Shown: positions 33,837 to 47,641 of the stretch, piece after piece | How the letters are laid out: each line of letters begins with the position of its first letter | Numbering within the stretch: position 1 is the first letter of the stretch | Program-made: the position numbers and the translations under genes | Notes under the pieces: generated by a model | What the model was told of the DNA's origin: nothing | The model's input: only the letters and a program-made list of their open reading frames with translations | The model's database searches: none | Origin: Entoloma clypeatum | Taxonomy: Eukaryota > Basidiomycota > Agaricomycetes > Agaricales > Entolomataceae | Length of the DNA stretch: 64,000 bases | Direction: 5' to 3' | Assembly: GCA_963565915.1 (NCBI GenBank) | Contig: OY751494.1 | Coordinates: forward strand, 2,356,001 to 2,420,000

Positions 33837-36173
33837 TTATCCGAGTCTCAAGGGGCGCCAATGATTCTTCATACCTTTCGCGACATCGTTTTCCACAACC
33901 GAAATCCGTCCCTCGCGAAAAGACATCGGCGGATTATGCTCACAACTCCTTTCAGCATATCCAAAGAGTAAGGCGCGGCCTTGAGAGAACAAGCAATCCC
34001 CACGGCCCAAATGCTCGTCTGCATTTTCGACAATGTCCGAAGAAGCATCAGCGCAAGACGACAACACTGACTCCGCTTGTCCAAAATCATCAATTGAAGT
34101 TTGCTGTTCACCGTTACTGTCAGACAAGTAAAAGGTTGCTTCTCCACCTTCTGGGTCCTCCACATGGCATGAAAAGCTGTGGTCATATACGCCTTGATGC
34201 GGTATTCCGTTTTCATCTTCTCCGGAGAAGTACGAAAGATCCGGGCATCCGTCTAGTTCGCATCGAATTTCATATCTTTCCGAAGTCCCGAATAGCACCT
34301 CTGGATTTTCATCCCAGTCAAGAGACCTTTGAGACTGGTCAAGGAATTCAGAGCCAATATAAGCCTCATAATCTGTGTATTCTTCATAGGTGATTTCCTC
34401 GGGTAAACACGGAGAGAAAGCTTTGAGGTCGCAGTATTGATATCCATGAGGGTCCATATCAGGCACGTTTGGAAGCAGGATATCGTTCGATTCCAAATTT
34501 GACAGCAGCAGTGACTCGGAGTAAGGGATGCACACCTGCGATTCGAGTGGATCGGGCCGAAAAGACGTAGGTGAGCCAAGTGGGGGATGTCGCACTTCTG
34601 CTCCAGAAAAAACTATCAAACTGGTGGCTGAGTCGACTTTCTGAAGCGACAGAGTAGGATCTTGACGGAGGTGAGCTGGATCCTCCACCGGCTGTCTATG
34701 AATAGCCGGGACAACAAAATACCTCGAAGCTTCCGCCGTTGGCTCGGGAATGGGATACTGAGAGGCAGATTGTGACGGAGAGATAGAGGAAACCGAGTGA
34801 GAATCACTGATGATTCTGCTATGTAGGATACCGGGAGACATTGAGGGAGGGTGGTTCTGAGGAACATCAGTTTCGCCTAGGATACCTGCAGACCAGATAA
34901 CTTGACAAGTATCCAGGAGAACGCTGCCCATCGCGGAGTCACGAGAAGCAATCTGATCCGGCAAAAGGAAATCGTCGCGTTCGATGTCCCATATTGTTGA
35001 CTCAACAATAGACCCGTCTTGCAGAATGGTTTTCGAACTGCTCGCGGTGGATTTCACCAGACCATTGTCATTCTCATCCCCAGACTTTTGCTTAGGGTTT
35101 GAAGCTTTTCCCTTGCATTGCTTGTTGTCCATTGGAATACCAGTGTCTTGAGTCCTGCTCCGAGACACGGAGGACGTCGTCGACAAAGTGCTTTTATCGG
35201 AGGAATCGGAGGCCTGTGAGCGAATCTTCAATTGACCTCTAGAACTGCATCCGTTTTTCGTATTCAAAAAGGCAGCTTCCGAAAATCCAGTAGTTTCCTT
35301 CATGAGGGCTGATAATATTGCCAAAAGAAATATTGATATAGACGCCTTTTCTCACCTTTCGCTTTTGAAGATTTTCTTTCGGTGATGCGAGTCTTCACGG
35401 ACGCCTTGCCCTTGCTGAAAACCCCAATACTGAGAGAAGGTTTGACCTAATGATGGTGTGACAAAAACAAATTTCACTGAACAATGAATACATACCGTCA
35501 AACGGCCAGACCCAACATTCGTTGCAGAGAAGCCATACATGAGAGCTAAGCTGGCAGGCGCCTGGTTCTTGGAGCTTTTCTTCTTCTCTTTATCCTCTGC
35601 GGCGTCGATATCATCCGCTGGTTGAAGGATGGCACGTTTCACACGTTTTCTTTCTCTGCGATCCCTGAGGCCTTGGAATTTTTACCCTTGGCAAGGAGGA
35701 AAGGATATGATCGGTGAAGACATACGGATTGCATGTCCGCCATCATCAGAAGTTTGCAAACGGCTCCTTGTCTTGCGCTTTGTTTTTTGCACAGGGGCCG
35801 GTGGGGTCAAACTCCTCTTGCCTTTTTTACGAGGCATTTTCGGAGATTCGCCACGGAGCGCGTCGTGTTCCACACAGTCGTCTTGAGTAGGAAGGCGTGG
35901 AGAATGGGATTCAAAGTTACGACGCGGCACGCGTGGTTTAAGAATGGGGGTTTCAAAACCATACTCTTTTTTTAATTCTGCCTCGCATGGGACATGAGTA
36001 GGTGGAAGGACTTGGCGATTCCAAGAGGCAGCAAGATCCCGGCCCTCTTGCCGATAGGCTTTTGCGTGCGTTTTCTGTTCTCGAAGAAATGAAGATACGA
36101 ATTGCTCCTTGTCTAGCTTCGGAATGGTAGAGATACGTTGAGATAGAGGCTGAAGAGGGACAGATACTGACAT
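33837..36173 (-). CDS. Hypothetical, probably nuclear, low-complexity protein
   Basis: Starts at 36173 (SVSVPLQPLSQRIS). The first exon is basic, with candidate nuclear-localisation runs (MPRKKGKRSLTPP, KTKRKTRSR) and joins by an intron (gtatgt...cctcag, 57 nt) to DRRERKRVKRAILQP. The middle has KPSLSIGVFSKGKASVKTR. The large last exon (about 490 residues) is Ser/Asp/Glu-rich with repeated YEEYTDYEAY-like acidic-aromatic stretches near the C-terminal third. No catalytic domain is recognised. It could be a chromatin or transcription regulator, but that is inferred from composition only. Confidence 0.6.
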
Positions 36174-36380
36174 TCTGGAGTTGACACAGGGTTGATAAGA
36201 TTATTTGATTGAATTTCAAAATCAAAATGCTCACGTGCGCGAGCTTCCCAGCGTCTTTGCTATCCAGTATAAAATCTGTAAAATGTATTGTATGAGGCTG
36301 AGACCTATTTACATGTTGAAAAAGTAGATAGTACATTGCATTCTGAATGTCATATTCCAGCAGAGAAAAATGATACATTA

Positions 36381-37897
<1,517 letters not shown>

Positions 37898-38010
37898 CTA
37901 TCTGATATAAGATACTAATCGATCGGACGGTTTGGCTGACTCTTTGCTTCACCTCACTTATACCACGTACCCCGCCCGGTGGCTAAGCTCCGCCCTGTTA
38001 TCATATGATT

Positions 38011-38778
38011 TTATACTTTCACAACAGAGCCCACCACCATGAACCACATTTCCAACCACCGCGTCATTGTCGCCTCCTCCGCGTTATCACATTGAGCCAT
38101 CAGTTCATCAACTGAATTCCCCGTTTCGCAGGGGTGAAGGTACCAGCATGGCGTTCCAAGCACGGGGTGCTCGCCTTGAGAAAGCAGGGGAAACGATGAC
38201 TGCATCCGAGTGAGACCGAACGAATTCATTTCTGTGCGTTCAAGGGCGAACGGATGGAACAGCGACGTTCGTACGAGCTTCGACAGTGGCAAGGGGGTCC
38301 CATCTAGATCGACGATCCGTGGGTTAGGCATGTCCTGGGAACGAACCAAGCATCCACACACTCGAATCGTGAACAGTAAAGTAGAATGTGGGGACTTGAA
38401 ATGTTGCGGAATAGACGACATATTGCTGGGCAACCAACTCTTCGCGGGTATCTAGACCATCCACCATACAGGCCACGTCTTCGTCTTCTTCTTCTTCCGA
38501 GAGCAACTCTCCCATAGCGTCAGGGGCAGGCATACAGTCGACAGCGCTGGCTTTCGATCTCCAGAAATGAGTGGTTGTGCGAGACATGAAGCCCGGCCCA
38601 GGCAATGACTGGTGAAGCACATAAAATTGGATTGTATTCCAGATAGCCCCAAACGCACGAAGTTTCCTTGCCATGACCAACCCTTCAAGCCAGCTGTAGC
38701 TGGAGTTTCTGCAACTGGCACCGAATATTGCGAGATGAGAGCTTGACAAGCGACATCGAATTGAGCCACTGTCAACAT
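38011..38778 (-). CDS. ATG10: Atg10, E2-like enzyme of autophagy
   Basis: Conjugates Atg12 to Atg5. Exons join GWSWQGNF to SLPGPGFMSRTTTHFWRS, then an acidic stretch (LLSEEEEDEDVACM), QYVVYSATFQVPTFYFTVHD and SNGTPLPLSKLVR. The last join uses donor gtgtgtgg and acceptor gatctag and restores the frame. The catalytic Cys lies in HPVLGTPCWYLHPCET; by family position it is the Cys of HPC. The C-terminal helix TRWLEMWFMVVGSVV is also typical. Somewhat over 200 residues. It diverges from the ribosomal protein eS1 gene. Confidence 0.88.
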
Positions 38779-38945
38779 AGCGTGGGAGCAGCTTTACAGC
38801 TGAACAAATAAGGTTTCAAGCCACTCGCCATGATAGTGGTACAGTAACACGACCAAAACACTCCCGCCCCAAACTCAGCCCGACCAAGTCCCGGCTCGCT
38901 CTCGTCGCGGTCGCACCCCCCCGCTCAACAAAACTATTCGATAAC

Positions 38946-39930
38946 ATGGCCGTAGGCAAGGTATGGCGCATCGAACCATACTCAGACAGTTGTTTATCTT
39001 CTTCTCTTCACGCAGAACAAACGCCTATCCAAGGGCAAGAAGGGTATCAAGAAGAAGGTCGTTGACCCTTTCTCTCGCAAAGGTGCCTTTTACTCCATGG
39101 ATGCTGAGACACCTTTTGGAACGGTTGCCCTCAGATTGGTACGATATCAAAGCACCCTCAATCTTCGAAGTCAAGAATGTCGGCAAGACACTTGTAAATC
39201 GGTCACAGGGACTCAGTATGTGTTCTGCCTTTTTCCCCCCATTTCCAGATCGTTTAGCATCTACCAGAAAATGCGAATGACTCGTTGAAGGGCCGCATTG
39301 TCGAAGTCTCACTGGCTGACCTCAACAAGGATGAAGAACAATCTTTCCGCAAAATCAAGCTACGAATCGACGAAATCCAGGGCAAAAACTGCCTCACGAA
39401 CTTCCATGGCATGGACTTCACGTCAGATAAACTCCGTTCCCTCGTTCGCAAATGGCAAACCCTCATTGAAGCACATGTCGATGTCAAAACCACCGATGGC
39501 TATCTTCTCCGCCTCTTCGCCATTGGCTTCACCAAACGGCGCCCATCGCAGGTGAAGAAAACGACATATGCGCAGTCGAGTCAGGTGCGGGAGATCCGGA
39601 AGAAGATGTTTGATATCATGACCCGGGAGGCGACGAGCTGCGACCTGAAGGAGTTGGTTCAAAAGTTCCTCCCTGAGGCAATCGGACGTGAGATCGAGAA
39701 GGCTTCGCGAGGCATTTACCCTTTGCAAAATGTCTACATCCGCAAGGCGAAGATCCTCAAAGCGCCTAAGTTTGATGTCTCCAAGTTGCTCGAGCTTCAT
39801 GGCGAATCGACAGATGTAAGTTCCTGTCATACAATGTCACCTCGCAGCATTCAATTTGGTTGTTCTATAGGAGGCAGGTACACGGGTTGCGAAGGACTTC
39901 AAGGAGCCGGAAGTTCTCGAGTCGGTCTGA
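38946..39930 (+). CDS. RPS1: 40S ribosomal protein eS1 (RPS3A / Rps1)
   Basis: Small-subunit ribosomal protein near the mRNA exit channel. The first exon is only five codons (MAVGK), joined to [20 protein letters not shown], then [60 protein letters not shown] and [21 protein letters not shown] short last exon follows GESTD and ends [11 protein letters not shown]. Four introns. An early intron straight after the start codons is common in fungal ribosomal protein genes and may aid expression. Length about 255 residues, as expected. Confidence 0.96.
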
Positions 39931-40128
39931 GTCTCTTGGGGTAGATCGTCCTCGTGTTATCATACTTTTTCCATATGCCCGCAAGCATCATCTATGAGCT
40001 ATGCTGTCAATGCCCACCATTTCTGCCTTTCTTACATGAGAAGGGATCTATGCCTCTTGGAGATAATCATTTTCCAGTCCATGAAATTGATGAGATAATG
40101 CGACAACCTTGAACTTGCACTACAAAGG

Positions 40129-40827
40129 ATGGATGTCGAATATATCAGAAGTCGTTTGAAGACATATCCTGACTTTCCTAAGAAGGTGAACAGATCCAGG
40201 TTCTTCATACCTTCCGCTGATCCAACCCAGGGCGTCGATTTCCTGGACATCTTCCCCCTACTTAGAGATCCAGTCGCCTTCGAAACTTTGATCACTCACC
40301 TGATTCATCGACTGACATCACATACCATCCCGAACTCGCCATCGAAAAATATCGATGTTATTGTGGGTCTTGATGCCAGAGGGTTTCTTCTGGGCCCTCT
40401 GATTGCGTTGCGATTGGGTGCTGCGTTTGTTCCAGTCAGGAAACCGGGAAAGCTACCAGGCGAATGTGTTTCGGCTTCGTACGTGAAGGAATATGGGACG
40501 GTGAGTCAATACAGATCATCATTGACCAGCAATAACTTATGGGTGCTCAGGATGTGTTTGAGATGCAGTCCGACGCCATTACACCCGGCCAGAGCGTCAT
40601 CGTAATAGATGACTTGATAGCCACTGGTACGTTGGAATAATATGTTGGGTTGCCCTGCTTTAAAAGTATACATCCCACAAGGTGGCTCCGCCAAAGCGGC
40701 AGGTGAACTAGTCGCAAAACAAGGGGGAAAGACCTTGGAATACCTCTTCATAGTCGAACTTTCCTTCCTGAAGGGAACACAGAACTTGGACGCTCCTGCG
40801 TACTCTGTGATCCAAATTGACGGGTAA
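40129..40827 (+). CDS. APT1: Adenine phosphoribosyltransferase
   Basis: Salvages adenine to AMP with PRPP in the cytosol. The N-terminus is DVEYIRSRLKTYPDFPKKG, joined by an intron to VDFLDIFPLLRDP. The substrate region is VIVGLDARGFLLGPLIALRL and FVPVRKPGKLPGE; the flexible loop is SASYVKEYGT; the PRPP motif is SVIVIDDLIATGGSAKAAGE, the last part after an intron. The C-terminus (LFIVELSFLKGTQNL) fits. About 190 residues. The stop is 8 bp from that of the convergent GH47 gene. Confidence 0.94.
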
Positions 40828-40835
40828 AACTCCTT

Positions 40836-43800
40836 TCATACCAATAATCTTGTGTTTACAAGTGGATAGCCATTGATATATAGAATGCGACTTGGATCCT
40901 TCCCAGGCAGGATTTGATCGGGATGCGCTGTGTCCTCCACCACCATTACAACTTGATAACCATCTCGCTCTGTGCTCTCCAGCATCTGGCTCAGTATCTG
41001 TCCCGCAGTTCGAGGTAACAGAACAAGGCAAATATCGCCAAGGTCCCCTGCCGCTTCGATTTCCTCACCATTCGCGGTTGGATTAACCGCCATATCATCA
41101 TTGCTAAGCACAAGCACGCCTGCGGCTGATGCTGCTCGAGCCGAAAGAAGCTTTTCCAGGAATGTGCACCCGCCCCTTTCAACAACGAGTACAACGTCCG
41201 TGTATCGACGGCCATATGGTATGCAACCATCAGGATTGTTTAGATCCCTGAGGATCGTGATTCCATCTGTTTGAGAAAACCGCAATGGCCGTCCATTGGG
41301 CAATGTTCGAAAGAAAACGTCGGCTCCGAAGCGCGCGGTGTGGCCAAGGAGAAGAGCGTCAGTGTTGCTGGAAGTACTGGCTTGGAAGTCTATGCCAACG
41401 ACATTACTGATGAATCGAATGAGAACATCTGCACGAGGAGATGCCTGTTCCGAACTATTTTGCTTTGAAAACAGGGACGTGTCGTTAATGTAGACGACCT
41501 GCCCTGGATGGACAGTGTAATGGCCCACTGGGGGGGAAATATTGAGCATCGAGATCATCTCAAAGAAGTCACGGGCATACATTTCCGAATATCATAACCT
41601 TGGCCGTCTAAACGACGGACGATTTTTGCTCTGATACCAGTCACATTCTGGACTACAAACCCCCCAGGAAGGACACCAAGTTTGAGGAAACTTGGGCTGA
41701 GATCCTCTGGGACGCTGATGCCTCCGGGAGATAGTATGAATTCATAGGACTAAAGAAAAAGGCGGATTCAGATCCCAAAAGTGAGAAATCATCATGACAC
41801 CTACGAAAAGGTCGATTTGCGGCCTTTCACACCAACCGTGGGGAGACCAGGTATTGATATCCATCTGCACGGGAGCGCGGCCTACCAATTCTCGTGCATA
41901 ATCGACATCACCCCGATACGGGATACCTTGAATCAAGCCCGCTTGTTCGCCATGATGCTTGTGACTGAAAGGTTGATACGCTGGACATTGACGGTCATCG
42001 ATGCCTCGGGCTTTCCTTCTGGAGGCAGATACTGGCTCGAGATGTTCTTGCCGAAGGGTTAATATGTGGCCCTCAGTGGTGAAAACGTAGTTGGAGTCAT
42101 CCCTGTGGAGTGGATTGTCTTCATCAAAGAGAAGATATAGGTACTAAGTAAAATCAGCTTGAAAATACCAAGGTAGTCAATGCCACCAACTTTCAAAGTC
42201 TCCGACAGTGCAAATGATTCCATTCTATCATCCCGCTTATTCTGTCTGAGATCCTGAATCCCGGTCAACCCACAGGCTACCTTGGCACGCGTGATTAGAT
42301 CGAATAATACGCGCTCTCCGACGTCGAGATAAAAGGCATCCCGTGTAGCCTGGAGCTATGTCAGCGATTCTATCGTTCACCAATACTTTATCGAAGGTAA
42401 CTTACACGGTATAAATACCAAGTAGATTCAATAAATTCTGTCAACGATAATAGTTAAGCTGAGCATTGAAAGAAAAAGTCTGGAGACCAACCCGGCCGTA
42501 GAGGGTACTGATGTGACGTAGCTCGCTTGTGATTAGTATCGAAAACCTCCGGCAGCCCTGAATGCTCCTGCCATAAATTATAATCTGAGGACAGACGGCG
42601 TTAGTAGTCGAAATACTTGAGATGAAGACGCTAACACATCAGGTGCAGCCGGATTGCGCTCTGGACATCCCCTGCCAAGACCTGCAAACCAGGCCAGAAG
42701 GCGGACAATGAATCGACCGTGAAATAAGCCACGTCGCCGCTGTACATGTTAACAGTCCGATACTATGACACTCGTTGAAGAACGTCGTGGATTTCAATAG
42801 AACCTACGACTGACCCAGAAGCCATCCGTTGCTCGAGAATAACGCATAATGGCCGCATATGCCTCGTCCCATACGTCCAAGAACTCAATGTCGCCTATTC
42901 CAGGCAGTCTATCACTGATGGGAACGAGAGCGAGATGCTACGCACCACTCAACACATACCACTTTAAAGCATATTCATAGAATGAGTCTATTCCAGCACC
43001 AATACCGGTGATTTCGGGGGATGTCCAATGCTAGAGGTTACTTGAGACGGAATCAGGATTACTGGTCTTGACTTACGAACCCCCGTCCAGACGTTGATTG
43101 TGTTACCCACGAGACCAATATCAGACTTACGATTCCAAAGACCAAAAAAAGCCTTGTCAAAAACTATCATTTCTTGTACGCTACAAACCCTTTGGGAAAA
43201 CATACCTTACGTGCCGCCTTCTCGAAGCGATCATCACCCGTCAACCGGCTCAGAGTAGCGAATTCTAAAATCAATGAGCCTGCGCCAGCTGTGCCTATCC
43301 AGTGCAGCGTTAGCTATGTCCATTGCAATGCAGAAGGGAGGCTACATGTTTCCACACTTTCCCCTTTCACAAGGCCCCGACGAAGATTTATCTTTGTGAT
43401 TCGTTGAACTGAGTATAGCAGATTTCGTTAGGAGCACTGATATTTACCCGAGCGTAAGGGAGGCCGGTGGGCGTATTGAATGCGGGAAGAAGTCTCTCGC
43501 CCAAGTCATGGGCCATGTCCAAAAGTTCTCCTCGATACCACGGAAGATAAAATGGCTGCCCAGTCTGGTTGGCGAAGATGTGTCCCGATAGGAGTCCTCC
43601 TAGAACGCGGATAGTGGTTTCAAAGACTTGGGGTTTCGTGTTAACATCGAATGAAACCCAGGATATAACGTCCTTGACGGCGGCTTCGAAACCTGGTCGA
43701 TCGCCGAGAACGACGAAGGTATCGAGAACATCTATCAGGGTTAGCGAGAAGTTGCCCACGACGTCGTTGATAGCAATGTTCTTCCTACAGTTAAGGCTCC

Positions 43801-44240
43801 TCGTTCAGCTCGGGGTTTCTGAAATATGCGTCCACTTACGGGTTTCTCCAATCAGGTCCTTGTCCTGAGCATGAGAGTGGAGTCAACTGGCCTTGGTGTG
43901 AGCAGCATGTCAATGCAAGTGTCAAGGCAACATGACGTACCTCGTCCATGGGGAATGCTGAACGATAAAAATGAATCTAGGTTGAGTTGACAGCGGATTC
44001 ATGGACTGACCGTACGTCATGTAGTTGTCGAAGCCATGATACCACAATTCCCGAGTTTGTTCGCTGTCCTTCCGGGTGAGAAGTCGGTCAATCAGGGCGA
44101 AAGATAACATACCGAGCAGCCAGTTTCCGGTGTGGAGTCCAACCGGTTCCATTCCGAGCTGCACAAACACTGGGTGGACTATAGAGACCAGCCGCGAGGA
44201 GTAGCAGGAAGGATTCAGGGAGGAAAATCCTCCACTTCAT
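40836..44240 (-). CDS. EDEM/Htm1-type GH47 mannosidase-like protein with PA domain
   Basis: ER glycoprotein quality-control protein that trims or recognises mannose on misfolded clients (ERAD). The N-terminus has a signal peptide ([16 protein letters not shown]). GH47 features: [78 protein letters not shown] and [18 protein letters not shown]. After a linker, a protease-associated (PA) domain covers the C-terminal 200 or so residues ([29 protein letters not shown]). That GH47-PA order resembles EDEM3. No HDEL/KDEL is visible at the end (PLVNTRLLV). About 15 introns; details in 41.6-43.3 kb are approximate. Confidence 0.87.
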
Positions 44241-44372
44241 GAAAAACAGAGGAGGAGGGATAGGGTCCCTTCGAGTCCGATTGAATTCGAGCAGAGTTGT
44301 CGTGGCAGACCACCATAATGACCATTTTCGTGATCGGTGATCATGTGACCTACCTCCTACGAAGTTACAACC

Positions 44373-45658
44373 ATGAGTTCTCTCGACGATGTCTCCGCTA
44401 GGCTGGGCGAGTATATGCTGCAAGGTTGGGTCCGTATTGTCCATCTACTGCCAGAGGACCCTTTATATTAATAGTCATTCAGGTCCTCACAGATCAGACT
44501 TGCAACACGCCAGGATGCGCTGTCCCGCTGATGCGTTCATCGAACGGGAGAAACCCTGTCACCTTCTTCTGCGCTAATTGTGATGCTGTTCCAGGAAGTG
44601 AGCTTATTAACCTCTGTGTGAAAGACCCCGGCCGAACTGAGCGATCGTTGCGCAGTTCCCCGACCGAAGCAAGCGATAAGCGCGTCGAGTTCTTCCCCCA
44701 GTACCCCATCAGATTCTCACGTTTCACGCCCCTCAACACCGCCTACTGATGTTTCAAGCGCTCTCAGCTCACCTGTATTTGCCCCTCCTGTAGAAACGGA
44801 AGAAACTCGACGTCGCCGGGAACAGTCAGATACAGCATCCACTGAGATCGGCAAGCGCCTCCTTAAAGGTTGGGCGATGCTTGGTGATGAATGTCTAAAT
44901 ACTACTTGTTACGGCGTACCTTTGGTACGGCCCCCAAAGACAGGCCGCGATAAAGATCCTAGAAAGGTTGGCTGTGCTACTTCCACGTCCTGCCCTTCGA
45001 TTTTAACGCTTTCAGGAATGTGTCATCTGTGGTTCCATTTATATTACCGAGTCAGACTGGGCTGGGAGAGAGCGCCTTGTGCTGATGGACACAGGCGCAA
45101 CAACCGAGCTTAAACCAAGTGCTCGCAGCGTTGATGGCGAAGGCAACAGGCAGGAAGCAGCCCATGTATGTGTGAACTTCCTTGTTGTTTGCCTTTCAAG
45201 TCGGCTCTGACACTCGATCTACCCCTTAGGTTCCCAAGGATACATCATCATGGCGAGGTGCAATATATCCTCCGCCCACAGTAAGCTGTAGCTGCCCTAC
45301 ACTCCAATAAGTACCATATTACTCACGCGGGAAATACAGGATTTAGTGCCTGCTGTCGGTTCATCGCCTGGAACTACCGTGATGGTGAAGTGCATTGTAT
45401 CCGCTGTACCACTTGTCAACTCACAAGGAGTATAATTAGGTGCCAGACGCAAGCCTCCGAGCGCTGGATGTGTCCTCGCGAGCTCTCCAGTCAACGCTAC
45501 GCGCATTATCTGCCCGCCTGACGGCTTTGTCGAGTTCACAAAGTGCTGTGGACCCAGCTTCGATAGGATCAACGGCAGACGCGATAAGCAAAGTAACTCA
45601 AGCGTTATCACATGTGCGACAACTACAATGGAATGAAAATGAGGCCCAAAAACTATAA
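44373..45658 (+). CDS. Sjoegren/SSSCA1 (ZNRD2) family protein with two zinc ribbons
   Basis: Two copies of the same zinc-binding module. The first is LGEYMLQGW-VLTDQTCNTPGCAVPLM, then VTFFCANCDAVPG. The second is IGKRLLKGWAMLGDECLNTT, CYGVPLVRPPK and ECVICGSIYITESDW. Each has the CxxxxC and CxxC pattern. A Ser/Pro-rich linker (ASSSSPSTPSDSHVSR) separates them. The C-terminus is a helical, Ser/Ala/Leu-rich segment (SRALQSTLRALSARLTALSS). Human SSSCA1 has one ribbon and a poorly known role. Five or so introns. It diverges from the GH47 gene, with 132 bp between starts. Confidence 0.82.
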
Positions 45659-45891
45659 TTTTTTGGGGTCAGGTCGTATGACGGTTTCGTCACAGCCCAG
45701 TCTTCCTCATATCGTCTGATTAACTATTTCGGACAAGCCCGCACTACGTTTTGAACGACGTTAGGGTGCGTCGGTCCGCAGATAATAGATAGCCATTGAC
45801 CCCAGGAGCGAATTAAGAATATGCACATGGCTGCCTCGTGTGATTGAATATATATTTGTCCGACTATAGGTTTCCGTCCTTGAGAAGTTCA

Positions 45892-47384
45892 ATGCCGCGT
45901 TTTAACCTCTTCAAGTCGTTCAACCTCAGCAACACCTCTCCTCGAGGCCAGCCTCATGAACCCCCACACAGTATTGACAGACGCAACGACCACCCGCGAA
46001 CCTTGAAGAAACGTGTCAAAGGGGTTCATGAGAGAGGGCGAAGGAAGGCAAGCTTCCTTCTGTTTCTGCCATTTCTGATCATTCTTTATGTTACAATTCA
46101 GCCATCAACTGAACAGGTGAGTCAGGATGTGATGATGTTTTCCAGTCTTTATGGATAGACTCCTAGGACTTTTGCTGGCCTCGAGAACCAATTACAACGA
46201 TCCCCAATGCTTGGGCCACGTGTTCGGAGATTGAGCCTGCAGACGATTACAGTTCTCGGAACACTATACCGTCAGTCCATAGAGAGTCGCAAGATATGGA
46301 AGATGTGTCTATGAGCATCCCCCGTTCCGCTTTTTACGACGCGGAAAATATCAGTTTGAGTCGTCACGAATATGTTTCGCAGGAGCAGATTGGCAAAGTC
46401 CAATCTGAGCAGCGACCTGTCGTTTATCCTCGACGATACAATCTTGATCGAGGGACGATGGTATCAACGAGTGAATGGCCACCGGAGTCGCGGGTGCGTC
46501 ATCGTCACATTTTCTTGGTTTTACTCTCTTTTTTAGGCGGCGTGTTATAGGTTATACCGGAGAGCTTGCATTCAGTTGATGAGAACCTGAATACTCCAAT
46601 CTATCCGTTGTTCAGGCCAGCAGCCCGAAGATATGAAGAGACTAAACGGGACGCTGAGGTTATTGAGGTAATACCATTGGGCTACCACCAAAAGGCGAAT
46701 GATTGACCAAGTTCAGCCTGTCATATATGAGCATGAAGTTTGGAGTGTCAGGAGTGATGAACCCGACGTCTATTATTATATTATTCCTGGCGGATTAAAT
46801 GTCATTTTTTGGGGTGAAGATGGAGAGGAGTTAAGGAGGTAAGGGATACGCACTCTCAACAAACGAACTTGACATGAAACCAACAGATTTGGCAAATTCG
46901 GTGACTCGGTCAATCAGCCGCGCAGGGTGTCTCCGACCATCGTGCAAGACGAATACGGCAACGAGCTGTACAGGTGAAAACCGCGACTCGATGTCCAGGG
47001 CGGTCCATAATCTCATTAAGTCTTGTCAGGACTGGTGACTTTGGATGGTCACTTGATGTCGACAGCGACCATAGTACGCATCCAAGGTCTGCGATCCCCA
47101 TAGGCGTGGTAAAAAGACTCACCATCCGCGAAAGCTCCAGACGAGTTCGACGTGGTCCTGATAAACCCAATCAGCGCTACGACAAGAAACAGAGGTATCA
47201 ATCGCTAAGCAGCGGGCTGTTTTCACAGTAGGTACCAGTGAGATTCCTTCCACGACTCTGACCCTCAGAATCTAGGAGTTCATCATCACCGATGACGCAT
47301 TCAGCTATAAGTTATGCCTCAGTACCAAGGGAAGCCAAAAATATCATACTCGTTGACGACCAAGGCCAGCAAATTCCACTGTGA
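45892..47384 (+). CDS. Hypothetical type II membrane protein
   Basis: The ATG at 45892 (PRFNLFKSFNLSNTSPRGQ) begins a basic N-terminal tail with RTLKKRVKGVHERGRRK, followed by one membrane helix (ASFLLFLPFLIILYVTI). The basic side should face the cytosol, so the rest is likely lumenal. After introns it runs through IYEHEVWSVRSDEPDVYYYI, IPGGLNVIFWGEDGEELRR and TGDFGWSLDVDSDHSTHPRS. A last exon, joined by gtaggt...cctcag, continues past an in-frame stop to ILVDDQGQQIPL. No family recognised. Alternative ends at 47231 (no last intron) remain possible. Confidence 0.55.
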
Positions 47385-47641
47385 GCGCATCGATCCATCG
47401 AGCCTCTTCCTCAGCTTTTTTTTCTTAAAGCAAATACAGGAGAACTGGCGGCAAGTCGACACCATTTGTCAGAAGACCACGACGTATCGTCAAAGTCGAG
47501 GATTAGGGACGGAGAGGGAACAGCGATGGTGTGTGTAGTAGTATGTATGACATACCCATCACCGACTCTCCTGAACATTGGAACCCTCATTAGCTTGATT
47601 TCTCTTAACAATATACAAGCTTTACCGGAAACGGGTGAACG

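Noticed and set aside
35640..35690. A 21-nt intron in the nuclear-like hypothetical gene
   Set aside because: Too short to splice; the upstream GTATGT donor gives a normal 57-nt intron to the same acceptor.
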